Part shown: positions 1-8,052 of the stretch, piece by piece
Layout of the letters: the number at the start of each line of letters is the position of its first letter
Numbering within the stretch: the first letter of the stretch is position 1
From: Vagococcus fessus
Lineage (GTDB): Bacteria; Bacillota; Bacilli; Lactobacillales; Vagococcaceae
DNA length: 64,000 nt
Reading direction: 5' to 3'
NCBI RefSeq assembly: GCF_003987565.1
Contig: NZ_NGJY01000002.1
Span: 124,001 to 188,000 of the forward strand
The notes under the pieces: generated by a model
The model's input: the letters and a program-made list of their open reading frames with translations, nothing else
Told to the model about the DNA's origin: nothing
Database searches by the model: none
Translations under genes and position numbers: made by a program

Positions 1-1533
1 GCTGTCATCTGATAATTTAACGAATTCATAGCCATCGAATTTTTCTTCTTTCGTTTCATAAGCTGTTCCAACTTTTTCTGTCGTTCCAGCGATTGGCGCC
101 AACTCTTTACCATCTTCTGTTATGTGACGAACTACTAAGCTACCGAATTTTTCTACAGGTTCTACTTCCGTTTTTTTGTAAATATAAGTCACATTAGTTG
201 TTCCTTCGACATACTCACCAACTGGTTTCCCACTATCATCTGATAGTTTGACGAATTCATAGCCGTCGAATTTTTCTTCTTTCGTTTCATAAGCTGTTCC
301 GACTTTTTCTGTCGTTCCAGCGATTGGCGCCAACTCTTTGCCATCTTCTGTTATGTGACGAACTACTAAACTACCGAATTTTTCTTCTGGCTCTGCTTCG
401 ATTGCTTTGTAAACATAAGTTACATTTGTTGTTCCTTCGACATACTCACCAACTGGTTTCCCGCTGTCATCTGATAATTTAACGAATTCATAGCCATCGA
501 ATTTTTCTTCTTTTGTTTCATAAGCTGTTCCGACTTTTTCTGTCGTTCCAGCGATTGGTGCTAATTCTTTGCCATCTTCTGTTATGTGACGAACTACTAA
601 GCTACCGAATTTTTCTTCTGGCTCTGCTTCGATTGCTTTGTAAACATAAGTTACATTTGTTGTTCCTTCGACATATTCCCCAGTTGGTTTTCCACTATTA
701 TCTGATAGTTTAACGAATTCATAGCCGTCGAATGATTGTTTTTCAGTACTATAAGCTGTTCCAACTTTTTGTGTCGTACCCACGATTGGTGCTAATTCTT
801 TGCCATCTTCTGTTATGTGACGAACTACTAAGCTACCGAATTTTTCTTCGGATTCTGCTTCGATTGCTTTATAAATATATGTCACTTCTATTGTTCCTTC
901 GATGTACTCGCCAACTGGTTTCCCACTATCATCTGATAGTTTAACGAATTCATAGCCGGCAAAGGTTTGTTGGTGAGTGTTATATTCCGTTCCGACTTTT
1001 TCTGTCGTTCCAGCGATTGGTGCTAATTCTTTGCCATCTTCTGTTATGTAACGAACCACTAAGCTACCGAATTTCTCTTCGGGTTCGGCTTCGATTTTTT
1101 TGTAGATATAAGTAACTTCTGTTGTTCCTTCTGCGTATTCGCCAGCTGGTTTTCCACTATCGTCTGATAATTTAACGAATTCATAGCCGGCAAAGGTTTG
1201 TTGGTGAGTGTTATATTCCGTTCCGACTTTTTCTGTTGTTCCAGTAATCGGCGCTAACTCTTTGCCATCTTCTGTTATGTGACGAACTACTAAACTACCG
1301 AATTTTTCTTCTGGCTCTGCTTCGATTTTTTTATAAATATAGGTTACTTCTGTTGTGCCTTCAACATATTCGCCAGCTGGTTTTCCACTATCATCTGATA
1401 ATTTGACGAATTCATAGCCATCGAACGATTGTTTCTCAGTACTATAAGCCGTTCCAACTTTTTCTGTTGAACTTATAGGTTCCTTTAATACTTTTCCGTC
1501 TTCTGTTACATGGTTAACCACTAGCTCTCCCAT
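1..1533 (-). repeat. Tandem 231-bp (77-codon) MucBP repeats
   Basis: The string cgaattcata recurs at 21, 252, 483, 714, 945, 1176 and 1407, that is, at exactly 231-base spacing seven times; a more divergent first copy begins near 1533. Each unit encodes one MucBP-like domain starting FGSLVVRH and ending TYVYKAIEAEPEEK. Units differ in a central block: TKEEKFDGYEF (copies at 21, 252, 483), TEKQSFDGYEF (714, 1407) and THQQTFAGYEF (945, 1176). Confidence 0.95.
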
Positions 1534-2814
1534 TTTTTCAGTCGGATCGATCTCGCGATAAATATGATACGACACAGTTAACTCGTCATAATCAACCGCT
1601 GTCGCGTTCCATTCAATCTTTTCATCTGAATGATTAACTTTAACACCTTCATGATTTTCTTTAATTGTTTCTGGCATTAACGTAAAGCCTTCTTCAATCG
1701 TATCATTGATGTTGTATACGAATTTTGTCATACTATCGTTAATCTTTTCAAACATCTCCGGCAACAAGCTCACATTTTCTGCTGGTAGATAGTGAGCAGT
1801 ATCTGTTGAAATACGGCGAAACAATCCTTCTGCTTCCCCTTTATCATTAACAACTTTACTATTAGGATCTTTACTTGAATTATCCAAATAAACTGTAAAT
1901 ACTTCGTACCCCGCTTGTTTAATACCATCAGCTTTGCCTTCAATAAGGGACATCAAATCATAAAATTCTTGTTTATGATTCTCATATAATCGTCCTTTTA
2001 ATTTTTCATTATAGCCTGTAAGTGGACGTTTCATCCCAATAGGATAATCAGTTTCTAGTTTATTTTTTTCATCTTCTAATTCGAATAATTCAGGAGAATC
2101 ATAGTCCCCTGCTTCATACATTTTTTCAATTTTTTCGGATAATTCTTTTGCATACTTAGTTGTTGAAGGATAATTAGAAGCATCATTTCGATATTCTTCC
2201 TCACCTGATATGCCAACAAAATAATCACGCTCTGGCCCTATATTCGGATGACCATCTGCAAATATAATCAAAACTTTTCGAGCATCATCTCTACTCGTCT
2301 CATTCATTTTAGGTAACACATAATCTAAACCATCATACAATGGCGTTAAGCCACCTGCCTCCATCGTATTAACGGCTTCTTTCACTTTAGAAAAATCGCT
2401 TGAGTAGTCGGATAACGTCTTCGTAATCGCATCATACACCACTTCACCTTTGACACTATCATAACCAGGACCTCTAAAAACAGATACCCCAACTCGTTCA
2501 TACTTAGGGTTTCGTTCATCGATAAAATGATTAATAGCTTCTTTTGTCTTATCTAAACTGCCCGTATCACGCATTGACCCTGATCCATCAATTAGTAACT
2601 CATAATCAACTTTTTCTGGCTCTTTAGATGGGTCCTTTTCTTTTTTAGCCTTTAATGTGACTTTCTTTTCCTCGTATGTTTCTGTTTTCTTTACCGTTTC
2701 TGTTTCTTTACTGTAGGCATCCCTATTTTCAGTTGTTGGACTTGCTAAAGCCAATGACGGTGCCACTAGATTTGCAATCAAAATCCCCAACATACTCTTT
2801 TTTAATCGTTTCAA
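1..2814 (-). CDS. vWA domain and MucBP-repeat surface protein, 3' end outside window
   Basis: Large secreted adhesin-like protein; 938 codons are visible and the frame stays open at the left edge. The start is inferred to be TTG at 2814: an AAGGAGG ribosome binding site lies 8 bases upstream and the frame then reads MKRLKKSMLGILIANLVAPS, a normal signal peptide ending near ALA (an ATG seven codons in is a poorer choice). After a Lys/Glu-rich linker comes a von Willebrand factor A domain with the MIDAS motif DGSGSM (about 2580-2600) and a later TPLYDGLDYVLP stretch, then an isopeptide/B-type-like segment and from about 1533 leftward MucBP-type repeats (motifs LVVRHITEDGKEL, FDGYEFVKLSDDSG). 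The family usually ends in LPXTG and is sortase-anchored, but that end is not in the window. Role inferred: mucus or matrix adhesion, possibly a pilus tip. Monocistronic as far as visible. Confidence 0.85.
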   Translation of the reverse strand, partial: MKRLKKSMLGILIANLVAPSLALASPTTENRDAYSKETETVKKTETYEEKKVTLKAKKEKDPSKEPEKVDYELLIDGSGSMRDTGSLDKTKEAINHFIDERNPKYERVGVSVFRGPGYDSVKGEVVYDAITKTLSDYSSDFSKVKEAVNTMEAGGLTPLYDGLDYVLPKMNETSRDDARKVLIIFADGHPNIGPERDYFVGISGEEEYRNDASNYPSTTKYAKELSEKIEKMYEAGDYDSPELFELEDEKNKLETDYPIGMKRPLTGYNEKLKGRLYENHKQEFYDLMSLIEGKADGIKQAGYEVFTVYLDNSSKDPNSKVVNDKGEAEGLFRRISTDTAHYLPAENVSLLPEMFEKINDSMTKFVYNINDTIEEGFTLMPETIKENHEGVKVNHSDEKIEWNATAVDYDELTVSYHIYREIDPTEKMGELVVNHVTEDGKVLKEPISSTEKVGTAYSTEKQSFDGYEFVKLSDDSGKPAGEYVEGTTEVTYIYKKIEAEPEEKFGSLVVRHITEDGKELAPITGTTEKVGTEYNTHQQTFAGYEFVKLSDDSGKPAGEYAEGTTEVTYIYKKIEAEPEEKFGSLVVRYITEDGKELAPIAGTTEKVGTEYNTHQQTFAGYEFVKLSDDSGKPVGEYIEGTIEVTYIYKAIEAESEEKFGSLVVRHITEDGKELAPIVGTTQKVGTAYSTEKQSFDGYEFVKLSDNSGKPTGEYVEGTTNVTYVYKAIEAEPEEKFGSLVVRHITEDGKELAPIAGTTEKVGTAYETKEEKFDGYEFVKLSDDSGKPVGEYVEGTTNVTYVYKAIEAEPEEKFGSLVVRHITEDGKELAPIAGTTEKVGTAYETKEEKFDGYEFVKLSDDSGKPVGEYVEGTTNVTYIYKKTEVEPVEKFGSLVVRHITEDGKELAPIAGTTEKVGTAYETKEEKFDGYEFVKLSDDS

Positions 2815-3030
2815 ATGTGTCTCCTCCTTGTAAACTAAGTTGTGTTAATTAATGATACAATTTCGTCATTTTTTTAACATTTCATTAATTACCTAAGGAT
2901 ATGCAGTTTTTATAGGAAGGAAAAATAGCACTTCATTAGTTTACTAAAGAAATTTAATTTTGTTTTTTTCCAAACTCTCATCAAACTATGTTAAATTATA
3001 GTATATACAATATTTCTAGAGGAGGATTTT

Positions 3031-3393
3031 ATGTTAGATTTTTGGACACGCGGTTTTACTATCAAAGGTATCGAAACAAGAAGGAATTTTTGGACAAACT
3101 ACTTAGTTTGGTTAGCCTTACCATCATTTATACTTGGGATGCTTCAACCATCTATAGAACAAAATGGTCTTTCTTCTCCTATCGTAAATATAATTTATAT
3201 AGCTCTATCTATTTACGTATTAGCAGCATTAATTCCATCTATTACCATAACAGTTAGACGATTTCATGATATTAATAAAACTGGGTGGTTATTTTTAATA
3301 CATTTTATCCCTTTTATCGGGACACTCATTGTTTTAATAATGATGGGCTTTCCTTCTAATCCTAATTCAAAATATAAAAAAAACAACCTTTAA
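3031..3393 (+). CDS. DUF805 family membrane protein
   Basis: Small integral membrane protein of 120 residues. The sequence shows the DUF805 pattern: an amphipathic start, hydrophobic segments at about residues 22-40, 48-70 and 88-106, the conserved VRRFHDINKTGW motif between the second and third segments, and the short PNSKYK tail typical of the family (compare YhaH/YhaI of enteric bacteria). Function is unknown in the family. The start at 3031 is chosen because AGAGGAGG lies 7-8 bases upstream; an overlapping longer frame from 2988 lacks this. Single gene, ending in a hairpin terminator shared with the convergent PTS operon. Confidence 0.8.
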   Translation: MLDFWTRGFTIKGIETRRNFWTNYLVWLALPSFILGMLQPSIEQNGLSSPIVNIIYIALSIYVLAALIPSITITVRRFHDINKTGWLFLIHFIPFIGTLIVLIMMGFPSNPNSKYKKNNL

Positions 3394-3407
3394 TGAGGTT
3401 GTTTTTT
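3377..3407. terminator. Bidirectional rho-independent terminator
   Basis: Inverted repeat aaacaacct / aggttgttt with A- and T-tracts on both sides; it sits between the stop of the DUF805 gene and the stop of the convergent GrdB-like gene and overlaps the former's stop codon. Confidence 0.85.
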
Positions 3408-3412
3408 TATAT

Positions 3413-3928
3413 TTAGAAGAAATCAATAGCATTCTTTTCAATAGTTTTATTTTTTGCTAACTCAGCTGTATATTTTGCCATATTATTGAAAGAATCATTG
3501 AGACCAATGCCACCTTTTTTAGGCATTTTTAAAATAGAAACTTGATCTTTATATTTTTCAGTCGCTTCATTTTCAACAGACATTGTTGCTAAAGCTGGTA
3601 CTCCATATTTATTGCAAATTAAAGCAGCTCTAGCAAACATCTCTCCTGCATTAGGATAATGAAAAGCGGGTCCGCAAAGTACCGCGTCTATTCCCATTTT
3701 TTTCGCTAAACCTATCATTTTCTTTGTAACTTCAGATTCATTTTCTACAAAATATTTATCACCACATACGAAAGTAACTGCTACAGTGGCACCATTCTCA
3801 TTGAATTTTGGTTCTAACGTAGAACCTGGTCCTATAGCTCCTTTTTTAGCAGTAGGTGCTAGCATATTATTTTCATCGCTTCCCATTCCTGCTTGTACCT
3901 GATTTAATACCATCATAATTTTTTTCAT
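3413..3928 (-). CDS. Stand-alone GrdB-like domain protein (glycine/betaine reductase component B, N-terminal part)
   Basis: 171-residue soluble protein, last gene of the PTS/glycosylasparaginase operon, 15 bp after the IIC gene. Its motifs NQVQAGMGSDE, KKGAIGPG, CGDKYF, CGPAFHYPNAGEMFARAA and KMPKKGGIGL match the N-terminal portion of the GrdB family (gamma subunit of glycine, sarcosine or betaine reductase and GrdB-related oxidoreductases). Known GrdB proteins are about 430 residues with a selenocysteine in the C-terminal half; that half is absent, and the gene is followed directly by a terminator, so it looks like a complete short protein rather than a broken gene. Function unknown; the operon position suggests a role in handling the glycosylasparagine-derived amine or amino acid. 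RBS is AGAAAGAAG, modest. Confidence 0.65.
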   Translation of the reverse strand: MKKIMMVLNQVQAGMGSDENNMLAPTAKKGAIGPGSTLEPKFNENGATVAVTFVCGDKYFVENESEVTKKMIGLAKKMGIDAVLCGPAFHYPNAGEMFARAALICNKYGVPALATMSVENEATEKYKDQVSILKMPKKGGIGLNDSFNNMAKYTAELAKNKTIEKNAIDFF

Positions 3929-3943
3929 ATTAACATCTTCTTT

Positions 3944-5302
3944 CTATAAATCATCAAAATCAAAATCATCTAATGATATTTCATCATCTTCAACTTTATT
4001 AGCATTTTCTTGCTCTTCAAGAACAAACTGTTTGTCAATAATCTTAACGAATGGATAGTAGACTGCCATATTCATTACAAACAGCACTGCTTGTAACACT
4101 GCACCTTTCCAACCTGTCACAAGGAAACCTGAAATAATCATTGGCGTTGTCCATGGAACAGAAATACCATTAGTCAAAGGTACTAAGCCACTACTCATTG
4201 CAAAATATGCAATAATAATATTTAATGTCGGAACAATAATAAATGGTACTAAAATTAATGGATTTAAAACAATCGGTAATCCAAAAATAATTGGTTCATT
4301 TATATTAAAGATCCCTGGAACTAATGATAATTGAGAGATTTTTTTAGAACGTTGACTCTTAGCGACTAAAATCATCACAACAATTAAAGCTAAAGTAGAG
4401 CCAGAGCCTCCAAATGTAGCAAACATATCTTGGAAAGTACCCGTAATAATATTTGGTAATTCTGCACCTGTCTTATAGGCATCTAGATTTTCAAGTGATA
4501 ATGCACTTAGTACTGGATTAAATACAGCACCAACAACACTTGAACCATTGATTCCAAAGAACCAGAATAAATGTAAGAAAATATATGCTATAACCATTGC
4601 TGGTAATGTATTACCTAATTTTAATAATGGATATTGTAATGATTCAAAAATAAACTGTTGCGCACTACCATATGAAGTTAATGAGAATGCCCACGCAATA
4701 ACAAAGAAAATAACAGTTACAATAAAACCTGGAATAAGAGCTTCAAATGATTTTGCTACTGTTGGAGGCACGCCATCAGGCATTTTGATAGTCCAACCTT
4801 TATTTGAGAAATAAGCAAATAAACGAGTTGCAACTAATGCAACAATAATCCCCATAAACAAACCTTTTGAACCTGTCCATTGTAATGGAATACCACTAAC
4901 AATTTGCTCTGTTTCAGAGCCTTCTGGAGTGAAAGGAATTTTATAAGGCGTTTGCATAAACCAAATTACTAATGAAACACCTGCAGCCGCAATTGCATTT
5001 ATATTAAGCAGTTTACCTAAACTATAAGCAATACCCATAGTAGCAAGAATAGCCATAACATCAAAACTTGCTGTAGCAGGCATAGACATTTTAACTGCCC
5101 AATCACTACCTAAGAGCGCTGTCATCCACTCGTTCCAAAATGGTAGTGGGAAATTCGCGATTAACATAAAGACTGAACCCGTAATTAAAAGGGGTGTTGA
5201 AACTAAGAAACCATCACGAATTGCAATTAAATACTTGTTTTCTCCAATTGTTTTAGCAAGAGGTGTTAAAATCCCCTCCAGCTTAGACATAGCATTTTTC
5301 AT
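3944..5302 (-). CDS. PTS system EIIC component, Lac/cellobiose family
   Basis: Membrane permease of a phosphotransferase system, about 452 residues with some ten hydrophobic segments and the family features GDSV-like region SVFMLIANFP near the N-terminus and the conserved NINEPIIFGLPIVLNP motif (substrate-binding/phosphoryl-transfer loop of the lactose-cellobiose IIC fold). The C-terminus ends in an acidic tail DDEISLDDFDFDDL. I start it at the ATG at 5302, 8 bases after AAGGAGG; a TTG two codons earlier is possible. Encoded between separate IIB and IIA genes with the glycosylasparaginase, which implies an amino-sugar-containing substrate; the exact sugar cannot be read from the sequence. Confidence 0.9.
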   Translation of the reverse strand: MKNAMSKLEGILTPLAKTIGENKYLIAIRDGFLVSTPLLITGSVFMLIANFPLPFWNEWMTALLGSDWAVKMSMPATASFDVMAILATMGIAYSLGKLLNINAIAAAGVSLVIWFMQTPYKIPFTPEGSETEQIVSGIPLQWTGSKGLFMGIIVALVATRLFAYFSNKGWTIKMPDGVPPTVAKSFEALIPGFIVTVIFFVIAWAFSLTSYGSAQQFIFESLQYPLLKLGNTLPAMVIAYIFLHLFWFFGINGSSVVGAVFNPVLSALSLENLDAYKTGAELPNIITGTFQDMFATFGGSGSTLALIVVMILVAKSQRSKKISQLSLVPGIFNINEPIIFGLPIVLNPLILVPFIIVPTLNIIIAYFAMSSGLVPLTNGISVPWTTPMIISGFLVTGWKGAVLQAVLFVMNMAVYYPFVKIIDKQFVLEEQENANKVEDDEISLDDFDFDDL

Positions 5303-5329
5303 AATCAAATCCTCCTTAAAAATTTCAGT

Positions 5330-5659
5330 CTATTTTTGTTTGTTTTGTTTGATTAATTTTAAAGCTTCTTTTAAAGCTCTTTCTCCATCCATCATACCGT
5401 AGATTTCAGATTCAATAACACCTACAGGAATTCCTTGGGGTTCGAACTCTCCATTAATTTTTTCAAATAAAAATTTAACTTGTGGTCCTAATAAAATACA
5501 AACTGGTTTTTCTTTTTTTACCATATCTGTAGCTTTAGCTGCTGGAAAAGCAGTAATTTGTAATGGCATATTATGAGAATCAGCCACTTCTTGCATTTTA
5601 TTTACCATAATACTTGTTGACATACCAAATTCACAGAATAAATAGATTTGTTTCTTCAT
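5330..5659 (-). CDS. PTS system EIIB component, Lac/cellobiose family
   Basis: Cytoplasmic phosphocarrier of 109 residues. The phosphorylated cysteine is Cys9 in the P-loop-like motif CEFGMSTS, as in lactose/cellobiose IIB proteins, and length matches the family. It accepts phosphate from the IIA protein encoded two genes upstream and passes it to the incoming sugar at IIC, encoded 27 bp downstream. No domain fusion. Confidence 0.9.
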   Translation of the reverse strand: MKKQIYLFCEFGMSTSIMVNKMQEVADSHNMPLQITAFPAAKATDMVKKEKPVCILLGPQVKFLFEKINGEFEPQGIPVGVIESEIYGMMDGERALKEALKLIKQNKQK

Positions 5660-5704
5660 CTTAAAACACTCCTTAATTAATTTATATTTTTATATTTAAT
5701 AATT

Positions 5705-6667
5705 TTACTTCCCTAATTGGTCGATTGGTGTTTTGATGCGTTTTTCATAAGCATCTAACCACTCTTGAGTGATTGGTTCGATGCTTGTTTTATCATCTTT
5801 ACCCATCTGCGCGATATAAATGGCTGGATCTTCTTTATCATTAGCCACTGAGAAAGTGAACTCAACGTTTGTTGCCACTCCCCATTCGCCTTTATTATTC
5901 ATAGCTACTAGTGAGAAGGCACCTGCTTTACCATAACGTTTGGTTAATTTATGGTGGAAACTGTACATTGCTTTATCTGCAGCTTCTTGCGGATGCATTC
6001 CTTCACCCATCAAACGAACGATTTCGTAACTTAGACAGCCTTTCATTAAATCTTCACCTAAGCCAGTCGCTGCAGCACCACCGATTTCACTATCAACATA
6101 AAATCCTGAACCTGATAAAGGTGAATCACCAACACGCCCTGCTTTTTTCATAAATAAGCCCGAACTAGAAGTTGCGGCAACCATACTTCCTGACTGATCT
6201 AAACTAACAGCACCGATTGTATCGTGACCATCATATGCACTTAACCCTTTTTCTTTCATTTCTTCTAGACGTAACTCATACATTTTTTTAGAACGATCAG
6301 TCATCATGTTTTTACGTTCAAATCCTTCGAGTTGAGCATACTTTGTTGCCCCATCGCCAACACGGAAACTGTTAAACTTATGGTCACTTAAAGCACGGGC
6401 TACTGAAACTGGATTAGCCACATCAACAATCCCTGCGACTCCCCCGATTTTAAATGTATCGCCGTCCATATAAGCGGCATCCATCTCTAGAATCCCTTCT
6501 TCATTTGGCAGACCACCGTATCCTACTGATTTGTAGTAAGGATAGTCTTCCACCATCTTGATGCACGTTTCAGCAGCATCTCCTGCTTTACCATTTTTCT
6601 TTAATTGTTCTGAAGCTGCAATAATACCATCGTGTGCCATACGCCACGTTGCAATAATTCCCCACAT
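5705..6667 (-). CDS. Glycosylasparaginase (N4-(beta-N-acetylglucosaminyl)-L-asparaginase family)
   Basis: N-terminal nucleophile hydrolase that in characterised members cleaves the GlcNAc-Asn bond, giving a glycosylamine (then GlcNAc and ammonia) and aspartate. About 320 residues. The autocleavage and catalytic site is visible as GHDTIGAVSLD, with the predicted nucleophile Thr150 immediately after Asp149; the substrate-binding region GRVGDSPLSGSGFYVD and GGAAATGLGEDLMKG also match the family. There is no signal peptide, unlike secreted bacterial homologues, so it acts in the cytoplasm on imported substrate. I choose ATG 6667 (MWGIIATWRM, typical family start); a GTG at 6682 is the alternative. 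It is embedded between PTS IIA and IIB genes, which strongly suggests the PTS imports a glycosylasparagine or a related glycoside. Confidence 0.88.
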   Translation of the reverse strand: MWGIIATWRMAHDGIIAASEQLKKNGKAGDAAETCIKMVEDYPYYKSVGYGGLPNEEGILEMDAAYMDGDTFKIGGVAGIVDVANPVSVARALSDHKFNSFRVGDGATKYAQLEGFERKNMMTDRSKKMYELRLEEMKEKGLSAYDGHDTIGAVSLDQSGSMVAATSSSGLFMKKAGRVGDSPLSGSGFYVDSEIGGAAATGLGEDLMKGCLSYEIVRLMGEGMHPQEAADKAMYSFHHKLTKRYGKAGAFSLVAMNNKGEWGVATNVEFTFSVANDKEDPAIYIAQMGKDDKTSIEPITQEWLDAYEKRIKTPIDQLGK

Positions 6668-6700
6668 AAGTCTTACACTCACTTTCTAGCTATCTGATTA

Positions 6701-7021
6701 CTATTTATTTTCTAATTTTTCAATACGTTTATATAATTTTATTTGTTCACGGACAAAAAAGTCACCCATCATTGCTTTTGTTAAATGATCTTGAGCATGA
6801 ACGATAATCGGTGTTGTTTCCATTGGAGTACCTTGTGCTTCTGCTGTTAAAATATCTGTTTGAACTTGATGGGCAGCATTCAAATCTTCTTTTGCAGACT
6901 CTAATAGTTCCTCGGCTTTTTCAAATTGATTGTCCCCTGCCAATGATATCGCTTCCATTTGTTTAGAAAAAGCATCTCCAGCTTTGGCAATGATTTGAAA
7001 CGCTTGCATTTGTTGGTCCAT
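6701..7021 (-). CDS. PTS system EIIA component, Lac family
   Basis: Cytoplasmic phosphocarrier of 106 residues, helical, first gene of the leftward operon. The phosphorylation site is expected at His75 in the motif VHAQDHL, which is diagnostic of lactose-type IIA proteins (these form trimers). Start is supported by AAGGAGG eight bases upstream. It receives phosphate from HPr and donates it to the IIB encoded downstream; the glycosylasparaginase gene lies between them. Confidence 0.92.
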   Translation of the reverse strand: MDQQMQAFQIIAKAGDAFSKQMEAISLAGDNQFEKAEELLESAKEDLNAAHQVQTDILTAEAQGTPMETTPIIVHAQDHLTKAMMGDFFVREQIKLYKRIEKLENK

Positions 7022-7057
7022 CTAAAATTCCTCCTTAAATATTCTTTTGATAAATGT

Positions 7058-7089
7058 ATCTTACAACACTTTTTTGATATTGTATATAC
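7058..7089 (-). promoter_or_regulatory. Probable promoter of the PTS/glycosylasparaginase operon with GntR operator on the -35
   Basis: Reading leftward, TATACA (7081-7086), 17 bases, TAAGAT (7058-7063). The -35 lies inside the palindrome GTATATAC (7082-7089, context attgtatatact), a core similar to operators of HutC-type GntR regulators. Binding there would block the promoter; assignment to the adjacent GntR gene is an inference. Confidence 0.5.
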
Positions 7090-7198
7090 TTTTTATCCAA
7101 TTTATTTCTAATGATATAAATAATGAGCATTTATTTTATTTATTTTCCAACAAATAGCTTTAAATTAATAGTTACCCATTGTATTAAAAATAATAAAG

Positions 7199-7206
7199 GT
7201 ATATAC
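7199..7206. promoter_or_regulatory. Second candidate GntR operator
   Basis: Second copy of GTATATAC (context aaaggtatatactat), 117 bp from the first copy, in the divergent intergenic region upstream of the GntR gene. Confidence 0.4.
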
Positions 7207-7214
7207 TATCTTTA

Positions 7215-7228
7215 TTCAAGCGCTTTCT
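7215..7228. promoter_or_regulatory. Candidate cre site (CcpA)
   Basis: The complementary strand reads AGAAAGCGCTTGAA. The AAAGCGCTT core is that of a catabolite response element, though the outer positions deviate from TGWNANCGNTNWCA. It lies between the divergent PTS and gntR promoters, consistent with carbon catabolite control. Confidence 0.45.
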
Positions 7229-7241
7229 TTTTAGAAAGTAG

Positions 7242-7270
7242 TTGAACCTTATAAAACTTTACTTTACATT
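7242..7270 (+). promoter_or_regulatory. Probable promoter of gntR-pepV
   Basis: TTGAAC (7242-7247), 17-base spacer, TACATT (7265-7270), about 40 bp before the GntR start codon. Confidence 0.45.
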
Positions 7271-7312
7271 TAAATTAAAAGTACATCCTACTTAATGAAA
7301 GGAGCTTAGATT

Positions 7313-8038
7313 ATGACATCAAAAAAAACACCTCTTTATATGAAGATTGCCAATAAATTACTAGCCGATATTCAATCCGGTTCGTTAAAAGGTGGAGAAA
7401 AACTCCCAACTGAATATGAATTAGCGGATACATTTGAAGTCAGCAGACTGACTATCAGAAAAGCACTTGATTATCTGATAGCTAGAAATATTTTAATTAA
7501 ACAAAAAAACCACGGGACTTTCGTAGTTGAGCAAAGTAAAATCCAAAGTGGAGCAAGCGGATTAGCGGGTTTCTCTGAAATCATTCGCAATCTAGGGATG
7601 ACTCCTAGTACTAAACTAATTGAAATGACTGAGGTCTTTTTACCTTCAGAGGAAATACGGATACGTCTTGAATTAGAAGATAAAGAATCTGTTATTTTTA
7701 TCAAACGTGTTCGTTACGCCAACGAAACGCCACTTGTTATTGAAAATCTACATATTAGAAAAAAATATTTGGGTGATATTACACAAGTGGATTTTGAAAC
7801 AGAGTCACTGTTTGAAACAATTGAACAACATATTTTAATTGGATACTCTCAACAGGAGATCAGTGCAGAACTTGTCTCCGACTCAACTGCTGCCCTTTTG
7901 GATATCGAAAAAGGCTCCCCTATTTTACTTGTGGATACGACGACAAGTTCTATTCAAGGTGAACCCTTACTAATCGATTTATCTTATTACCGTCCTGATA
8001 AATATACCTTCAAAAATATACTTAAACGTAACCACTAA
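7313..8038 (+). CDS. GntR family (HutC subfamily) transcriptional regulator
   Basis: 241-residue DNA-binding repressor. Residues 7-75 form the winged helix (KLPTEYELADTFEVSRLTIRKALDYL), and residues about 95-235 form a UTRA effector domain (VIFIKRVRYANETPLVIENLHI; LLIDLSYYRPDKYTF). UTRA regulators of this type, such as NagR/YvoA, usually sense phosphorylated sugars, so a phosphorylated PTS product is the likely effector here. RBS is AAAGGAG. It diverges from the PTS operon and shares a transcription unit with the dipeptidase 14 bp downstream. Two GTATATAC sites nearby are candidate operators. Confidence 0.88.
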   Translation: MTSKKTPLYMKIANKLLADIQSGSLKGGEKLPTEYELADTFEVSRLTIRKALDYLIARNILIKQKNHGTFVVEQSKIQSGASGLAGFSEIIRNLGMTPSTKLIEMTEVFLPSEEIRIRLELEDKESVIFIKRVRYANETPLVIENLHIRKKYLGDITQVDFETESLFETIEQHILIGYSQQEISAELVSDSTAALLDIEKGSPILLVDTTTSSIQGEPLLIDLSYYRPDKYTFKNILKRNH

Positions 8039-8052
8039 GGAGAGAGAACAAG

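Noticed and set aside
513-944. Two similar plus-strand open frames of about 70 codons in the repeat region
   Set aside because: They are antisense shadows of the MucBP repeats; their similarity reflects the 231-bp periodicity, and there is no RBS.
2988-3257. Overlapping 89-codon frame before the DUF805 gene
   Set aside because: No RBS, and the frame at 3031 carries the conserved DUF805 sequence and a good Shine-Dalgarno site.
3413-3928. GrdB-like gene as a frameshifted or selenocysteine-interrupted full GrdB
   Set aside because: No continuation of GrdB sequence is found in any frame after the stop; a terminator and a different gene follow.
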